Assembly (NCBI GenBank): GCA_018268415.1
Contig: JAFDWO010000143.1
Coordinates: 1 to 58,907 of the forward strand
Direction: 5' to 3'
Source: Actinomycetota bacterium
GTDB lineage: Bacteria > Actinomycetota > Thermoleophilia > Solirubrobacterales > 70-9
Length of the DNA stretch: 58,907 bases
Below the pieces are notes generated by a model. The model did not search any database, had not been told where the DNA came from, and saw only the letters and a list, made by a program, of their open reading frames with translations. The stretch's first letter is position 1. Each line of letters opens with the position of its first letter. Below, in pieces: positions 26,111-34,556 of the stretch. The translations under genes and the position numbers were made by a program.

Positions 26111-29100
26111 ATGTTGTCGATCGGGAAGCTCGGCGTCGGCCAGGAGCGCTACTACACCGAGAAGGTCGCCGAAGGCGCCGAGGACTACTACTCGGGGCGC
26201 GGTGAGGCCGAGGGGCAGTGGATCGGCGCGGCGGCAGCCGAACTCGGCCTCGACGGCAAGGTCGAGCCCGACCAACTGACCGCGATGCTGACCGGGTGCA
26301 ATCCGGTGACCGGCGAGCCGCTCGGTCTGAGGTCGGCACCGGGCCGCGAGCCGGTTCCCGGCTTCGACCTCACCTTCTCGGCGCCGAAGTCCGTGTCGCT
26401 GACCTGGGCGCTCGGCGGTCATCCGGTCTCCGGCCAGGTGATGGACGCCCACCGCGCCGCCGTCGAGGCCGCCCTCACTTATATGGAGCGCTCGGCGTGC
26501 TGGGCGCGGCGCGGCAAGGGCGGGGCCACCTTCGTTCCCGGCAACGGCTTCCTTGCCGCCGGCTACGTCCATCGATCCTCGCGCGCCGGCGATCCCCAGC
26601 TCCACACCCACGTCCTCGTCGCCAACGCGACGCTCGGTCCGGACGGCCGCTGGTCGCGGCTCTACCACCCGGCGATCTACGAACACGCGAAGACGGCGAG
26701 CTATCTCTACGAGGCGCACCTGCGGCACGAGCTGACCCTGCGGCTCGGGGTCGAGTGGGAGTCGGTCGAGAAGGGCATCGCCGATATCCGTGGCTTCACC
26801 AAGGACGAGCTGCGCGCCTTCTCCACCCGCCGCGCCGAGATCCTCGCCGCGGTCGGTCCCGACGCCTCCGCCCGCGCGATGCAGGTCGCCGCCCTGGAGA
26901 CCCGCAAGGCCAAGGACCGCGATCTGACCGACGAGAGCATGCGGGAGGGCTGGCGGGTGAAAGGCGAAGGCCTCGGGCTCACCCGCGAGACGATCGCCTA
27001 CCGACTAGGCCACGAGCGCCCCGGTGTCTCCGTCCTGACGACCCGACAGGTTGAGCGCTCGGTCACCGAACACGTCTCCCACTTCGACCGTCGCGACGCG
27101 ATCCGCGCCGTCGCCGACAACCTGCCGCACGGCGCGACGGTCGCCGATGTGGAACGGCTCGCCAACGAGTTCCTCGCCTCGGACTCGGTGATCTCGATCG
27201 CCGAGACGCCGCGCGGCGCGCGCTACACCACCGAGCGGATCTGGGACCTTGAGCGCCGGGCGCTCGCCGCGGCGGAGGAGATGGCCACGACCGAGGGCGT
27301 CGCGGTCGCCGACCCGCTCACCGTCTCCCGCGTCATCGCGACGCGTTCGACGATCAAGTCCGACCAACGGGCGATGGTCGAGCGACTGACGCGAGGCGGC
27401 GAGGGGCTCGTCGTCGTGGTCGGTGAGGCCGGCACCGGCAAGACGTTCGCCACCGTCGCCGCCGCCGAGGCGTGGTCCGAGTCGAGATTCGGCCTTCGGG
27501 TCGCGGCGCCGACCTGGCGCGCGGCCAACGTCCTTCGGTCCGAGGGCCTCGACGCGACCAGCGTGGCCCGCCTCCTCGTCCAGCTCGATGAGGACCGGCG
27601 ACCTCTTCAGCGTGGCTCGGTCCTCCTCGTGGACGAGGCGGGGATGCTCGACTCGGCGACGCTGGCGCGGCTGATCGACCACGCCCGTGAGGCCGAAGCG
27701 AAGCTGGTGCTGATCGGCGACCCGGCGCAACTCGGCGAGATCGAGGCGGGCGGCCTCTTCGCCTCGATCGTCTCGCGCGTCGATCCCGTCTTCCTGGACG
27801 AGGTGATCCGCCATAACCACGACCTCGACCGCGAGGGCGCCCGGCGCATCCGCGAGGCACACGGCGCCGAGGCCGTCGAGGTCTATCGCTCCGAGGGGCG
27901 GGTCGTCGTCTCCCCCGACCCCGGGGCTCGCCGCGAGGAGATGGTGCGCGACTGGTGGTGCTCCTTCCGTGAGGGCGAGGACGCCCTGATGATCGTCAAG
28001 CGCAACGCCGAGGTCGAGCGGCTGAACGCGCTCGCGCGGCAGGTGATGAAGGCGGAAGGGAGGCTCGGCGAGCGCGAGATCGTGGTCGGCGAGGGCCGCT
28101 TCGCGGTCGGCGACCAGGTGATCACCCGCGTCAACGACCATCGCGCCGAGGTCCACAACCGCGAGCGCTGGCGGGTCGAGGCGATCGACGCCGAGGGGCA
28201 CGTCGCCCTCGCCGGCGTCGACGGCGAAAGGCGCGTCGCGGTCGAGGAGGCCTACCTCGCGAGGACGAACCCGAACGACGGATCGCCGGCGCTCCAGCAC
28301 GCCTACGCCGCCACCACCTACCAGGCTCAGGGTTCGACGGTCGACCGCGCCTACGTCATGGCCGATCCCTCGATGGACCGCCAGGAGCTGTACGTCGCGG
28401 CCTCGCGCAGCAGGGAGGAGACGTGGTTCTATGCGACTCCGGAGGTGAACCTCGAGCGCGCCGAGTTCGCGCCGGTCTTGGCGCCGCGCGAGGACCTCTC
28501 CCACATTGTCGCGGCCGCGGAACGCGACGGCGCACAGGTCGCCGCCCACGATCAGGCGCTGCGTGCGAGGCTCGAAGGGTTCTCCTCGCCGGAGCTGGCC
28601 CACCTGGCAGGCGAGCTGCGGTCGGAGGGCTGGGCCGAGGATCGGGTCGAACGCCGGCGCGAGTCACTCGACGCACGGATGGGAAGCGCCGAATTTGCCC
28701 TCGACCAGATCGATGCCGAGCGGCAGGCGCTCGGCAAGGAACCACGCTGGGGTCGCGCAAGACAGGAATACCGCGACGCCCTGGATCGGATCGAGGACCG
28801 CGAAGCTCGGGAGTTGCGAGAGCTTGGCCGCCACGAGTCCGAGCGCTTGGAACTGCCTGAGGTAGGACATGAAGCCCGCGCCCAAGTGGCAGCGATCGAC
28901 GCCATTCTCGATCAGCGCTGTGACATGGCGCTCGTCGCGGCGCGCATATCTCCACCCGACCACATCGTCGCCGAGCTGGGGCAGCGGCCGCCGGAGGGCT
29001 GGGGGCAGGTCGCCTGGGACGGCGCGGTTCGGGAGATCGAGGCCTACCGACAGCGCAACGATGTGCAGGATCGGGACCACGCATTCGGTCCCGAGCCGAA

Positions 29101-29224
29101 GGACCAGGCGGCGCGACGGGAGCGCGAGCGCGCACAGCAGTCGATCAGGCGGGCGCAGCGAGAACTGGGGGTCGAGCGCGTCCAGGCGGTAGAGCGGACG
29201 CGCTCGCTGGAGATCGAGCTGTGA
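26111..29224 (+). CDS. MobF/TrwC-family conjugative relaxase-helicase
   Basis: The 1037-aa protein starts with MLSIGKLGVGQERYY, the TrwC start. The relaxase domain has catalytic tyrosine pairs Y14-Y15 and Y26-Y27 and the HUH histidines H154, H165 and H167 (DPQLHTHVLV). A RecD-like helicase follows: Walker A GEAGTGKT near 438-445, Walker B VLLVDEAGML near 503, GDPAQLGEIEAGG and the late YAATTYQAQGSTVDRAYV motif. The last 250 residues are charged, probably helical. It nicks oriT and unwinds the strand for transfer. No coupling protein or mating-pore genes are nearby, so transfer would need a helper. Confidence 0.92.
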   Translation: MLSIGKLGVGQERYYTEKVAEGAEDYYSGRGEAEGQWIGAAAAELGLDGKVEPDQLTAMLTGCNPVTGEPLGLRSAPGREPVPGFDLTFSAPKSVSLTWALGGHPVSGQVMDAHRAAVEAALTYMERSACWARRGKGGATFVPGNGFLAAGYVHRSSRAGDPQLHTHVLVANATLGPDGRWSRLYHPAIYEHAKTASYLYEAHLRHELTLRLGVEWESVEKGIADIRGFTKDELRAFSTRRAEILAAVGPDASARAMQVAALETRKAKDRDLTDESMREGWRVKGEGLGLTRETIAYRLGHERPGVSVLTTRQVERSVTEHVSHFDRRDAIRAVADNLPHGATVADVERLANEFLASDSVISIAETPRGARYTTERIWDLERRALAAAEEMATTEGVAVADPLTVSRVIATRSTIKSDQRAMVERLTRGGEGLVVVVGEAGTGKTFATVAAAEAWSESRFGLRVAAPTWRAANVLRSEGLDATSVARLLVQLDEDRRPLQRGSVLLVDEAGMLDSATLARLIDHAREAEAKLVLIGDPAQLGEIEAGGLFASIVSRVDPVFLDEVIRHNHDLDREGARRIREAHGAEAVEVYRSEGRVVVSPDPGARREEMVRDWWCSFREGEDALMIVKRNAEVERLNALARQVMKAEGRLGEREIVVGEGRFAVGDQVITRVNDHRAEVHNRERWRVEAIDAEGHVALAGVDGERRVAVEEAYLARTNPNDGSPALQHAYAATTYQAQGSTVDRAYVMADPSMDRQELYVAASRSREETWFYATPEVNLERAEFAPVLAPREDLSHIVAAAERDGAQVAAHDQALRARLEGFSSPELAHLAGELRSEGWAEDRVERRRESLDARMGSAEFALDQIDAERQALGKEPRWGRARQEYRDALDRIEDREARELRELGRHESERLELPEVGHEARAQVAAIDAILDQRCDMALVAARISPPDHIVAELGQRPPEGWGQVAWDGAVREIEAYRQRNDVQDRDHAFGPEPKDQAARRERERAQQSIRRAQRELGVERVQAVERTRSLEIEL

Positions 29225-29238
29225 GGCGGTGGGCCTGA

Positions 29239-29514
29239 ATGGCGGCGCTGCGCCTGGAGATCGACGACGATCTGATCGAGCGGATCGCCGAGCGTGCCGC
29301 GAGGCTGATCGGCGAACGGTCCGGGCGCCAGGGGTCGGACGGCTGGCTACGAGGCGCCGACAAGATCGGTGCCTACATCGACGCGCCGCGCTCACGGGTC
29401 TATGCGCTCGCCTCGGCGCACCGCATCCCCGTCCACCACGACGGCTCGGCACTGATCGCGCGGCGCTCTGAGCTGGACGAGTGGCTTGAGGGAGGCGGCG
29501 GCCTCCGGACCTGA
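29239..29514 (+). CDS. Excisionase-like HTH protein
   Basis: The 91-aa protein has a MerR/excisionase-type DNA-binding pattern: DGWLRGADKIGAYIDAPRSR, VYALASAHRIPVHHDGSALI and ARRSELDEWLEG. It lies between relaxase and integrase in the same direction. Small proteins here usually bind beside the attachment site and tilt the integrase toward excision. Gene order is as expected for xis-int. Confidence 0.75.
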   Translation: MAALRLEIDDDLIERIAERAARLIGERSGRQGSDGWLRGADKIGAYIDAPRSRVYALASAHRIPVHHDGSALIARRSELDEWLEGGGGLRT

Positions 29515-29579
29515 TGGAACGTGACCTACCAGACCACCGGCTTGCCATCCCGAGCGTGGCACCGGCGGAGATCCCTTCA

Positions 29580-29600
29580 AGGCCCGGCTGCGCCGGGCCT
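29580..29600 (+). terminator. Hairpin between xis and int
   Basis: AGGCCCGG (29580-29587) pairs with CCGGGCCT (29593-29600) around CTGCG in the 216-bp spacer before the integrase start. No T-tract follows, so termination is uncertain; it may reduce read-through into int. Confidence 0.35.
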
Positions 29601-29730
29601 CCTGGCGGCCCTCGGCTGCGCCTCGGGTTCCGGGATCTCCGTCCGGCGCGATGTGGCGATGGCCAAGGCCGGCGGGCGTAAGAGCCGTCGAGCGGATGAA
29701 CGCGAAACGAGAAAGACAGAGGAGGCAGTG

Positions 29731-30963
29731 ATGCCGACGATGGAGAAGACGAAGACGCCGGGCGTCTACAAACGAGGCGACCGCTACGTGGTCACCTGGC
29801 GGCACCGAGGCAAGCCGAAGAAGGAGTTCTTCCGCACCTACGCCGAGGCCCGCGAGGCGAAGGGCAAACGGAACGCCGGCGACCGGCGGCCGAGGACGAA
29901 GGTTCGGTTCGGCTCCTACTTCTCGAATTGGATCGTCACCTACGCGGGCCGGACCGCCCGAGGTTTCTCGGAGTCCACGCGGCCCGAGTACCGACGCGCG
30001 ATCGAGGACCACGCGCTGCCGACCTGGGAAGGCTGGTGGATCGGCGAGATCGAACCGGGAGACGCGCGCGAGCTCTTCGGCGCGATGCGCGTGGAAGGCA
30101 AAACCACGGCACAGATCAAAAAGACGAAAGGGGCGCTGTCGGCCATGTTCGGCACCGCCGTCGATGACGGCCTGATCCCCTCCAACCCGGTCACCGGCGT
30201 CCGCATCCCTCCCGCGCCGGAAGACGAGGAGCCCGAGGACGCGGGACAGCCGAAGTCGCTCACCCGCGCCGAGATCGAGGCCCTGCTGGCCGAGGTCGAC
30301 CGCCGCGAGAAGGACGAAGGGCGCCAAGGCCTGCCCCGCAACACTAAGCCCTCCGACTGGGCCGGCTTCTTCGAGTTCCTGATCCACACCGGCCTGCGGA
30401 TCTCCGAGGCGGTCGGCCTGCGCTGGGAACATCTCGTGCTGACCGGCGAGCAGCCCCGCGTCAAGGTCCGCGAACAGCTCTACAAGGGCCACCGCAAGAA
30501 GCTGAAGAGCAGGAGCGGCAAACGCGATGTGCCCCTCTCCCCCGGCATGACCGCGAGGCTTCTGGCGCGGCGTCGCGATCACTACGTCGGTCCGGCCGGC
30601 CCGGTCTTCGCAACGGCCACCGGCACGCCGCTGACCCCCTCCAACGTCTACAGCCGCGTCCTGGCACCGGCCGCCATCGCGGTCGGCCTCTACCTGGAGA
30701 TCGAGGTCGCGCCGAAGGCGAAGGGGGCCGAGCCGAAGATGCGCAGGCGCTCCACGGTGAGCTTCCACACCTTCCGCCACACCTGCGCCTCCCTCCTCTT
30801 CGATGCGGGCCGCAACATCAAGCAGGTGCAGGAGTGGCTAGGGCACGCCGACCCGGGCTTCACGCTCCGCACCTACGTCCACCTGATGGACGAAGGCGTT
30901 GGCAATGCCGCGTTTATGGACACGGCCATCAGGCGACCACCTGCACTCAGCCGTCAGCCCTAG
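29731..30963 (+). CDS. int: Tyrosine integrase of the tRNA-Met element
   Basis: The 410-aa phage-type tyrosine recombinase has an N-terminal AP2-like arm-binding domain (PGVYKRGDRYVVTWRHRGKP), a SAM-like core-binding domain, and catalytic residues R223 (HTGLRISEAVGL), H346 and R349 (HTFRHT), H372 (WLGHADP) and nucleophile Y382 (TYVHL). The start at 29731 follows an AGGAGG site; the frame is open 70 codons further but without family similarity. It presumably recombines the 44-bp sites at 21323 and 33210. Unusually, it is 2.2 kb from attR. Confidence 0.93.
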   Translation: MPTMEKTKTPGVYKRGDRYVVTWRHRGKPKKEFFRTYAEAREAKGKRNAGDRRPRTKVRFGSYFSNWIVTYAGRTARGFSESTRPEYRRAIEDHALPTWEGWWIGEIEPGDARELFGAMRVEGKTTAQIKKTKGALSAMFGTAVDDGLIPSNPVTGVRIPPAPEDEEPEDAGQPKSLTRAEIEALLAEVDRREKDEGRQGLPRNTKPSDWAGFFEFLIHTGLRISEAVGLRWEHLVLTGEQPRVKVREQLYKGHRKKLKSRSGKRDVPLSPGMTARLLARRRDHYVGPAGPVFATATGTPLTPSNVYSRVLAPAAIAVGLYLEIEVAPKAKGAEPKMRRRSTVSFHTFRHTCASLLFDAGRNIKQVQEWLGHADPGFTLRTYVHLMDEGVGNAAFMDTAIRRPPALSRQP

Positions 30964-30997
30964 GGAGCGAACCCGGAGACTACGGACCGCCGGGGAT

Positions 30998-31831
30998 CTA
31001 ACCGCCGTCCGGCGGCACCGACGGACCCGACCTCACTACGGCGCGTGGAACTAGCAGTAACAAGAGCAAGTCGTGTCGGAGAGTCCGGTTGCGATCCCGA
31101 TAACGAGCCTCCTCCATGTCGATCTTCGCTCCACCCCAAGAAACCAGATCCTCCCAGGAGACGAGACCGGGCTTCACCGACAAGGTGGGGATCTTCTCCG
31201 CCTCTCTAAACGAGACTGGAGTCGGACGTGGGCCGACGAAACCGATATCGCCGCGCAAGATGTTGATGATGTTCGGCAGGACGTGAATCGACGCCCGGAC
31301 CAAGAAAGCGCTGAGGCCGCGTCGTTGCGGACGACCCATCCGATCCCGCCCTACGATCTCGATCGGGAATCGCAGCATCGAGAATCGCTCCCCGTCCTTA
31401 CCGAGATGTGGCACCCGTTCGAAAGTGCGCCCGACGGAGATGCGGACCGCGATCGACACCATCAGCAGCAGAGGTGCCAGGAGCGACAACAGGGTCCCGG
31501 CGCCGAGGATGTCACTAAAACGAGTCACGCCAGGGCGCATTTTCTCGAAGGCCGGACGTCTCCTACCTGAGATCCGGTAGGCCGCCCGACGGAGGCCGAC
31601 GGCAAAGCGGAGGGCGCTCAGCGGTTTCTCAGAGAGGGCGCCCAGCTCGCCGAGCCACTCTTCCTCATATCGATCTCGTTCGTCCTCAGGCAAGATCCGG
31701 GCCGCCGACCTCGCCATTGCCGCGGTCACGTCGGGCACCGACCCCTTCGCCTGCTGGCCCAGAAGTGCCCCGACAATCGGCCGGAGTACCCAGCCCACGG
31801 CCAAGAGGAGACCTATCAGCAGCCAGCTCAC
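30998..31831 (-). CDS. Bacterial sugar transferase-like protein
   Basis: The 277-aa protein has an N-terminal membrane segment (LLIGLLLAVGWVLRPIVGAL) and an ILPEDERDRYEEEWLGELGAL region often seen next to PadR regulators. A domain like undecaprenyl-phosphate sugar transferases follows: hydrophobic GTLLSLLAPLLLMVSIAV, PHLGKDGERFSMLRFP, and the late LPNIINILRGDIGFVGPRP motif. Such proteins move a sugar-phosphate onto lipid carrier at the membrane. The usual basic motif before KFRSM is altered, so activity is uncertain. It overlaps padR by 4 bp and converges on int. Confidence 0.7.
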   Translation of the reverse strand: MSWLLIGLLLAVGWVLRPIVGALLGQQAKGSVPDVTAAMARSAARILPEDERDRYEEEWLGELGALSEKPLSALRFAVGLRRAAYRISGRRRPAFEKMRPGVTRFSDILGAGTLLSLLAPLLLMVSIAVRISVGRTFERVPHLGKDGERFSMLRFPIEIVGRDRMGRPQRRGLSAFLVRASIHVLPNIINILRGDIGFVGPRPTPVSFREAEKIPTLSVKPGLVSWEDLVSWGGAKIDMEEARYRDRNRTLRHDLLLLLLVPRAVVRSGPSVPPDGG

Positions 31832-32160
31832 GCGAGAGCACCCCCTGCCCGAGGGACGACTCCGGGCGACGCCGTCTTCGAGAGGCCGCGACGCGGGGTG
31901 ACTACGGATTGCGCTGCCCGCTGACCTACGCCGGTCAGGGCGTAAAAGCGACGCCTTGGTCTCCCCTCCTTACTCGGATCAATGCCCTCCAACCTCGAAG
32001 TCAGCCACCCCTCTCGTTCAAGCCGGCGAAGGATGGGATAAGCCGTTCCGCTTCGGAGGTCCGCGGCATCCATAAGCTCGGTGCCGAACCATTCCTTGCG
32101 GGGGTCATCGAGGAAGACCTCCAAGAGTCGCACCGTCTGCTTGGTAATTCGCTGCGGCAT
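31828..32160 (-). CDS. PadR-family transcriptional regulator
   Basis: The 110-aa winged-helix protein shows the PadR pattern: QTVRLLEVFLDDPRKEWFGT, ELMDAADLRSGTAYPILRRL, EREGWLTSRLE and RPRRRFYALTGVGQRA. The dimerising C-terminal helix is short, as in the small PadR-s2 subgroup. It is translationally coupled (4 bp) to the sugar-transferase-like gene it presumably controls. A 30-bp palindrome directly before the ATG is the likely binding site. Confidence 0.85.
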   Translation of the reverse strand: MPQRITKQTVRLLEVFLDDPRKEWFGTELMDAADLRSGTAYPILRRLEREGWLTSRLEGIDPSKEGRPRRRFYALTGVGQRAAQSVVTPRRGLSKTASPGVVPRAGGALA

Positions 32161-32162
32161 TG

Positions 32163-32192
32163 CCTTATTCTACATAGCTATGTCGAATAAGG
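32163..32192 (-). promoter_or_regulatory. 30-bp palindromic operator overlapping the padR promoter
   Basis: All arm positions are complementary except one pair (32171/32184). The minus-strand -10 box TAGAAT (32167-32172) lies inside it, 6 nt before the padR ATG. A regulator bound here would block its own promoter. The AT-rich palindrome stands out from its GC-rich surroundings. Confidence 0.75.
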
Positions 32193-32230
32193 GGAGGCGG
32201 AGCGCCTCTTGGGCACCCGTTTTGCAGCAC

Positions 32231-33022
32231 CTAATTGATCTCGTCCGCCCACGCTTCGAGCGAATCTCCCCGCTCCACCTCCCAGGTCTCTAGGTCAGGT
32301 GAGGCCAAAAGCTCGTCGACAAGTGTCCGGCTGCCTCCAACGACCGTCGAATCGAGATCGACCTCGCTCTGCACGAACCACGAATGGTCGGCGGGCCAGA
32401 TCAGATTCGGAGGCTGACTCATCCAGTGAGAAGACGGAGCTGCTCGTTCCCACGGACCGTCGCCCTGGCGAACTAGCCCTGAGCTGGATGCCTCGTAGCC
32501 CATCTCATGTGCAGCGCCGATGGGTCCGGCGAAAACAATGAAACTCCGGGCGCGCCAGCGCAGTTGCACGGCCACGGAATAGTGCTCCTCAACGCCGCCG
32601 TAAATCGTGCTCAACCCAAAGAAGCAATGGGCGGCGGAGTCATCGGTGTGTCGGGCGAGAACCGCGGAGAGGCCGTTCAGAGTCGCCGGGTCGATTTCGC
32701 CCGTGGCCGGATCGCTTCCACCCCACCCCGCTCCCTCGTGCAAGTACGGGGACGAGGACTCAACGGTGGACAGCCCATCCAGTCCGATCAGCTTGTGCCA
32801 CTGCATCTCGCGGTGGGCGACCCGGCCGCAGGCTGCCGCCACGTCCGCCCAGGTGGCCGGGTTGCCATCGGCGTCGGCAAGTGCGTGAAAGACGCGGACA
32901 TAGCCGTCGTAGCCGTTGGGGACGAGCTGTTTCACTTTCCCGCCGAAACCGCCTTCGAGTCGCGGCGCGATCCAGGCACCGGCCTCGGCGCCGTTCACGA
33001 TCTTCAGTCCCGCCCCTCCCAT
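32231..33022 (-). CDS. Hypothetical protein, last gene of the element
   Basis: A 263-aa soluble protein from the ATG at 33022 (an upstream ATG at 33109 is possible but adds a low-quality N terminus). It begins GLKIVNGAEAGAWIAPRLEG and contains LVPNGYDGYVRVFHALADAD, CFFGLSTIYGGVEEHYSVAV and WPADHSWFVQSEVDLDSTVV. I recall similar unannotated actinobacterial proteins but no known function. No signal peptide or membrane segment is seen. It is the last gene before attR. Confidence 0.6.
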   Translation of the reverse strand: MGGAGLKIVNGAEAGAWIAPRLEGGFGGKVKQLVPNGYDGYVRVFHALADADGNPATWADVAAACGRVAHREMQWHKLIGLDGLSTVESSSPYLHEGAGWGGSDPATGEIDPATLNGLSAVLARHTDDSAAHCFFGLSTIYGGVEEHYSVAVQLRWRARSFIVFAGPIGAAHEMGYEASSSGLVRQGDGPWERAAPSSHWMSQPPNLIWPADHSWFVQSEVDLDSTVVGGSRTLVDELLASPDLETWEVERGDSLEAWADEIN

Positions 33023-33209
33023 CCGCGCATCGTCGCACTCCCCACCAGATCCGGTGAGGAGGTCGGTCGATGCAACGCCGAATTGGGCAACGAGAGGGCA
33101 ACACGACACCCGGCGAGACCGGAGAAGACTGTTAGCGAGTGGGGTCTAGCTCCGCACCCTAGAGCCAAATCCGCGAACAGCCGCAGACTTCCGCAAGCGT
33201 CCGGCCATG

Positions 33210-33253
33210 ATCATAATCCGCGTGTCGGGGGTTCGAGTCCCTCCTCCGGCATC
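33210..33253 (+). repeat. attR: 44-bp copy of the tRNA-Met 3' half
   Basis: Identical to 21323-21366, and not part of a cloverleaf here because the 5' half of a tRNA is missing. It marks the right end of the integrated element. The rest of 33023-33375 holds only this site and, presumably, the promoter of the TasA-like gene; no other gene is seen. Confidence 0.93.
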
Positions 33254-33375
33254 CCTCGCGCGCGACTCATAGCGTCGTCACACGGCGCTCATACCGTTTT
33301 CTTCCCCGCGCTGTCGATAGCGGCCCCACATCCAGACAGCGATGAGAGCTGTGCGCTCTCGGAAAGGTTGTTGAG

Positions 33376-33966
33376 ATGAGCAACCGATCGAAGGTTCTGC
33401 GCACGCTCCTGGTGCTGGGCATCGTTGCCTGCATCGCGGGAGCAGGCGTCTTTTCTGCGTTCTCGAGCCAGACGGAAAACCCCGGCAACGTGATCACGGC
33501 GGGGACCGTGACCCTGGAAGACAACGACGGTGGCTCGGCGCTGTACGCGATCACCGGGGCGAAACCGGGCGACTCGAAAACGTCGTGCATCAAAGTCACC
33601 TACAAAGGCTCGCTGCCCGCCACGGTCAAGCTGTTCATTCCCTCGCCGATCGGCGAACTCGGGCCGTACGTGAACGTGAAGGTGGAAGCGGGGACGCAGG
33701 CCACCTCGACCTTCCCCGGCTGCGAAGGGTTCGCCGCCTACGGGACCGGCGGGACCGTCTACGAAGGCACCCTCTCCGCCCTTGCCACCGCGAACAACTC
33801 GTTCGCGAACGGGATCGTCACGAATCCGACCGGGCAGACCAGCTGGGAAACGAACAACGCGGTCGTCTACAAATTCACCGCGACCCTGTCGGCGAGCGCG
33901 CCGGAAGCGGCGCAGGGCAAAACGACCGGAACGCACACCATCCGCTGGGAAGCACAGAACCAGTAA
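33376..33966 (+). CDS. TasA/camelysin-like secreted protein
   Basis: The 196-aa protein has a SipW-type signal region (RTLLVLGIVACIAGAGVFSAF followed by SSQTENPGNVITAGTVTLEDND), the hallmark of TasA/CalY proteins, whose cleavage site lies just after Ala-Phe. Beta-rich sequence with two Cys (TSCIKVTYKG, FPGCEGF) follows. Family members form extracellular fibres in biofilms or are surface metalloproteases. A SipW-like peptidase is encoded 41 bp downstream. AAAGG before the ATG is the ribosome-binding site. Confidence 0.75.
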   Translation: MSNRSKVLRTLLVLGIVACIAGAGVFSAFSSQTENPGNVITAGTVTLEDNDGGSALYAITGAKPGDSKTSCIKVTYKGSLPATVKLFIPSPIGELGPYVNVKVEAGTQATSTFPGCEGFAAYGTGGTVYEGTLSALATANNSFANGIVTNPTGQTSWETNNAVVYKFTATLSASAPEAAQGKTTGTHTIRWEAQNQ

Positions 33967-34007
33967 GGCGCTGAGCGCCTGAGACCATCGGCCGAGGAGG
34001 GGCGCCC

Positions 34008-34556
34008 GTGACCGGGTCGCGTTCGATCGCCCGCCGCGTCGTCAACGGCGTCGGCTGGGCGGTCGCGGTCGCGGGCGCGGCCCTCGCCCTCCTGATCGGG
34101 GGGCCCTTGGTGCTCGGGGATCACCCCCACACCGACCTCTCCGGCTCGATGGAACCCGCGATCTCCCCCGGCGACGTGGTGATCGACGAAGGGATCGAGC
34201 CCTGGGAAGCCAGGGTCGGCGACATCGTCACCTTCCGTGATCCGCAGGACGAGTCGAAACTCCTGACCCACCGCGTCGTCGCGACCAAGGACACCGGATC
34301 GCACATCTGGTTTGTCACCAAGGGCGACGCGAACAACACGCGGGAGCACTGGCGGGTCGCCGCCACCGGGGAGATCGGCCGCGTCGTCTACACCGTGCCC
34401 TGGGTCGGACACGTCGCGGTGCTCACCCGGTCGAAGCTCGGCTGGGCACTCCTGGTCGGCGTCCCGCTGCTGCTGATCGCGATCGAGGAGCTGGTGCGGA
34501 TCTGGCGCCCGCGAGGGCGACCCGGCGAGGGGAGCTCGACCCGTGGGGCGGCCTAG
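34008..34556 (+). CDS. sipW: SipW-type signal peptidase I (S26B, ER-type)
   Basis: The 182-aa membrane protease has TM segments near residues 14-34 and 144-161. Catalytic S47 lies in SGSMEPAI and H88 in LLTHRVV, i.e. the Ser-His type of archaeal/ER and SipW peptidases rather than Ser-Lys; TKGDANN supplies the late Asp. It sits among genes for secreted proteins with SipW-type signals and probably processes them. It overlaps the next gene by 14 bp. Confidence 0.88.
   Translation: MTGSRSIARRVVNGVGWAVAVAGAALALLIGGPLVLGDHPHTDLSGSMEPAISPGDVVIDEGIEPWEARVGDIVTFRDPQDESKLLTHRVVATKDTGSHIWFVTKGDANNTREHWRVAATGEIGRVVYTVPWVGHVAVLTRSKLGWALLVGVPLLLIAIEELVRIWRPRGRPGEGSSTRGAA

Noticed and set aside
29521..29730. 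70-residue N-terminal extension of the integrase
   Set aside because: A strong AGGAGG site precedes the ATG at 29731, where family similarity starts; the extension runs through a GC hairpin.
21365..33209. Prophage
   Set aside because: No capsid, terminase, portal or lysis genes; relaxase and xis-int indicate a mobilizable element.
33196..33253. Second tRNA gene
   Set aside because: Only the 3' half of tRNA-Met is present; it is the attR copy and cannot fold as a cloverleaf.
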